NCBI GenBank assembly: GCA_002342685.1
Contig: DDQN01000072.1
Coordinates: 62,001-126,000, forward strand
Length of the DNA: 64,000 nt
From: Vibrio sp. UBA2441
GTDB lineage: Bacteria; Pseudomonadota; Gammaproteobacteria; Enterobacterales; Vibrionaceae
Reading direction: 5' to 3'
Positions 62,840-64,000 of the stretch are shown here, piece by piece. The stretch's first letter is position 1; each line of letters starts with the position of its first letter. The notes below the pieces were generated by a model, which was not told where the DNA came from, did no database searches, and worked only from the letters and a program-made list of their open reading frames with translations. Both the position numbers and the translations under genes were made by a program.

Positions 62840-64000
62840 TTAAAATGGGCTTTCTAGTGGTTGCATACCGACATATACCGCTTTGATCTGGGTATATGCT
62901 TTTAATGTCTCGCTACCATTTTCGCGGCCGATGCCTGACATTTTGTAGCCACCGACGGGCATCTCTGAGGGGGATGCTCCATAGGCATTAATCCAGCAGA
63001 TACCAGCTTGTAACTTATGTATTACACGGTGAGCGCGGGTGATGTCCTGGGTAAACACTCCAGCGGCTAATCCAAGGCGGGTATCATTTGCGCGATCAAT
63101 GACTTCATCTTCATGTCTAAAGGTCAGTACCGACATGACTGGGCCAAAGATCTCTTCTTTGCATATTGTCATTTGGTCAGTACAGTCTGTGAAAATCGTT
63201 GGCGCAACAAAAAAACCATTGGGTGCATTGTTAGGTTCTAACGCGGTGCCCCCGGTAAGCAGTGTTGCCCCTTCGTTTTTACCAATATCGATGTAATCAA
63301 GTACTTTTTTCTGATGTGCTTTAGAAATAAGTGCACCAAAATTAGTGTCCGCATTCATAGGGTCGCCGCATACAATATTTTGCTCGGTACGCTCGACAAG
63401 CCGTTGTATAAATCGAGGATAAATATCTTGCTGAACAAAGACACGAGTGCCATTGGTGCAGATTTCACCTTGAGTATAGAAATTGCCCAACATGGCTGCA
63501 GAGACGGCATTTTCGATGTCGGCATCGTTAAAGATAATCAGTGGCGATTTACCGCCTAATTCCATGGTGACATCTTTTAGTGTACTGGCAGAAGCCGCCA
63601 TTACTTTTTTGCCTGTGTTGACCTCGCCGGTAAAAGAAACTTTAGCGATGTCTTGGTGGTTAGTTAACCAACTGCCGACGCGACCATCACCTTGAACTAC
63701 ATTAAATACGCCGTCCGGTAATCCTGCCTGAGTGAAAATTTCAGCCAAACGCATTGCGCCGCGAGGTGTTTCTTCTGATGGTTTGAATATCATCGCGTTA
63801 CCGCACGCGAGTGCTGGAGCTGCCTTCCAGCAAGCTATTTGTAACGGGTAGTTCCATGCGCCGATACCTGCGCAAATGCCTAATGGTTCGCGACGTGTAT
63901 AGTAAAAATCATCACCAACTGGTTGCTGGTTACCTTCAATACTAGGAGCAAGGCCAGCAAAAAATTCGATAGAGTCGGCACCAGTGACAACATCTACTAC
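62840..64000 (-). CDS. betB: betaine aldehyde dehydrogenase (5' end beyond the window)
   Basis: BetB oxidises betaine aldehyde to the osmoprotectant glycine betaine with NAD(P)+. The visible part is 386 codons, open to the last base of the window. Reading upstream of an internal Met at 63793 continues without a stop as EPLGICAGIGAWNYPLQIACWKAAPALACGNA. Typical aldehyde dehydrogenase features are present: the NAD-fold segment FTGEVNTGKKVM, the glutamate in MELGGKSP and the nucleophilic cysteine in TQGEICTNGTRV. About 100 N-terminal residues lie outside. betI, usually first in this operon, is probably further right. Confidence 0.95.
   Translation of the reverse strand, partial: VVDVVTGADSIEFFAGLAPSIEGNQQPVGDDFYYTRREPLGICAGIGAWNYPLQIACWKAAPALACGNAMIFKPSEETPRGAMRLAEIFTQAGLPDGVFNVVQGDGRVGSWLTNHQDIAKVSFTGEVNTGKKVMAASASTLKDVTMELGGKSPLIIFNDADIENAVSAAMLGNFYTQGEICTNGTRVFVQQDIYPRFIQRLVERTEQNIVCGDPMNADTNFGALISKAHQKKVLDYIDIGKNEGATLLTGGTALEPNNAPNGFFVAPTIFTDCTDQMTICKEEIFGPVMSVLTFRHEDEVIDRANDTRLGLAAGVFTQDITRAHRVIHKLQAGICWINAYGASPSEMPVGGYKMSGIGRENGSETLKAYTQIKAVYVGMQPLESPF

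Noticed and set aside
1..64000. Prophage, integron, insertion sequence, CRISPR or toxin-antitoxin system
   Set aside because: No transposase, integrase, phage, Cas or recognisable toxin-antitoxin product was found, and no regularly spaced repeats were seen.

Overview
The window looks like a chromosomal segment of a marine gammaproteobacterium of the Vibrionaceae, probably a Vibrio or close relative. The reasons are the closeness of most products to Vibrio-type proteins, the arrangement gcvP-gcvH-glyA / XRE-cupin regulator / gcvT, the two GlyGly-CTERM trypsin-fold proteases, the ulaR-ulaG / ula PTS cluster carrying an extra HAD gene, and several chemoreceptor and cyclic-di-GMP proteins. This is judged from protein families and gene order only; no database search was possible. 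No rRNA, tRNA, CRISPR array, prophage or intact insertion sequence was seen.

Layout. 1-9.5 kb: a small unknown gene, pckA (convergent), an EamA exporter, a PAS-GGDEF diguanylate cyclase, soxR with a SoxR-type box, a chemoreceptor whose 5' end is broken by a G8 tract, an outer-membrane barrel protein and a uridine phosphorylase. 9.5-12 kb: a Crp/Fnr-type regulator divergent from udp, a DoxX-like membrane protein and a DM13 protein. 12-19 kb: the glycine cleavage region, gcvP, gcvH and glyA on the minus strand, with a regulator and gcvT on the plus strand. A shared 16-bp operator-like motif lies at both promoters. 19-24.4 kb: two tandem GlyGly-CTERM serine proteases, then a large secreted subtilase. 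24.5-30.8 kb: a YjiH-type gate-domain membrane protein, a Cache chemoreceptor, an M23 murein endopeptidase, a small acidic protein and a 38-residue lipoprotein. 30.8-37.4 kb: an RND efflux pair, an EF-hand protein and a ferric-reductase-like flavocytochrome. 37.5-45.4 kb: a full L-ascorbate utilisation locus. 45.4-48.4 kb: a solute-binding-like protein, two proteins of unknown role and a HAD phosphatase. 48.6-53.1 kb: a sulfatase-tctCBA operon. 53.8-57.7 kb: nrdDG with FNR and NrdR boxes, then an aromatic/aspartate aminotransferase. 57.7-59.4 kb: a retropepsin-like lipoprotein, cutA and a DUF2238 membrane protein. 59.7-64 kb: glycine betaine synthesis, betB (cut by the window end), betA and a compact BCCT-type transporter.

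How genes work together. GcvP, GcvH, GcvT and GlyA interconvert glycine, serine and one-carbon units, and the XRE-cupin protein probably controls both arms. The ula genes import ascorbate as its 6-phosphate and convert it to D-xylulose 5-phosphate, under UlaR. BetB and BetA oxidise choline to glycine betaine, with a transporter in the same orientation. The sulfatase has no signal peptide and heads a tripartite tricarboxylate transporter operon, which suggests uptake of a sulfated organic acid followed by cytoplasmic desulfation. NrdDG supply deoxynucleotides without oxygen. The most unusual points are the G8 frameshift in the chemoreceptor, the shared gcv operator, the S1-pocket change in both GlyGly-CTERM proteases, the sulfatase-TTT operon, and the palindrome between udp and its likely regulator.
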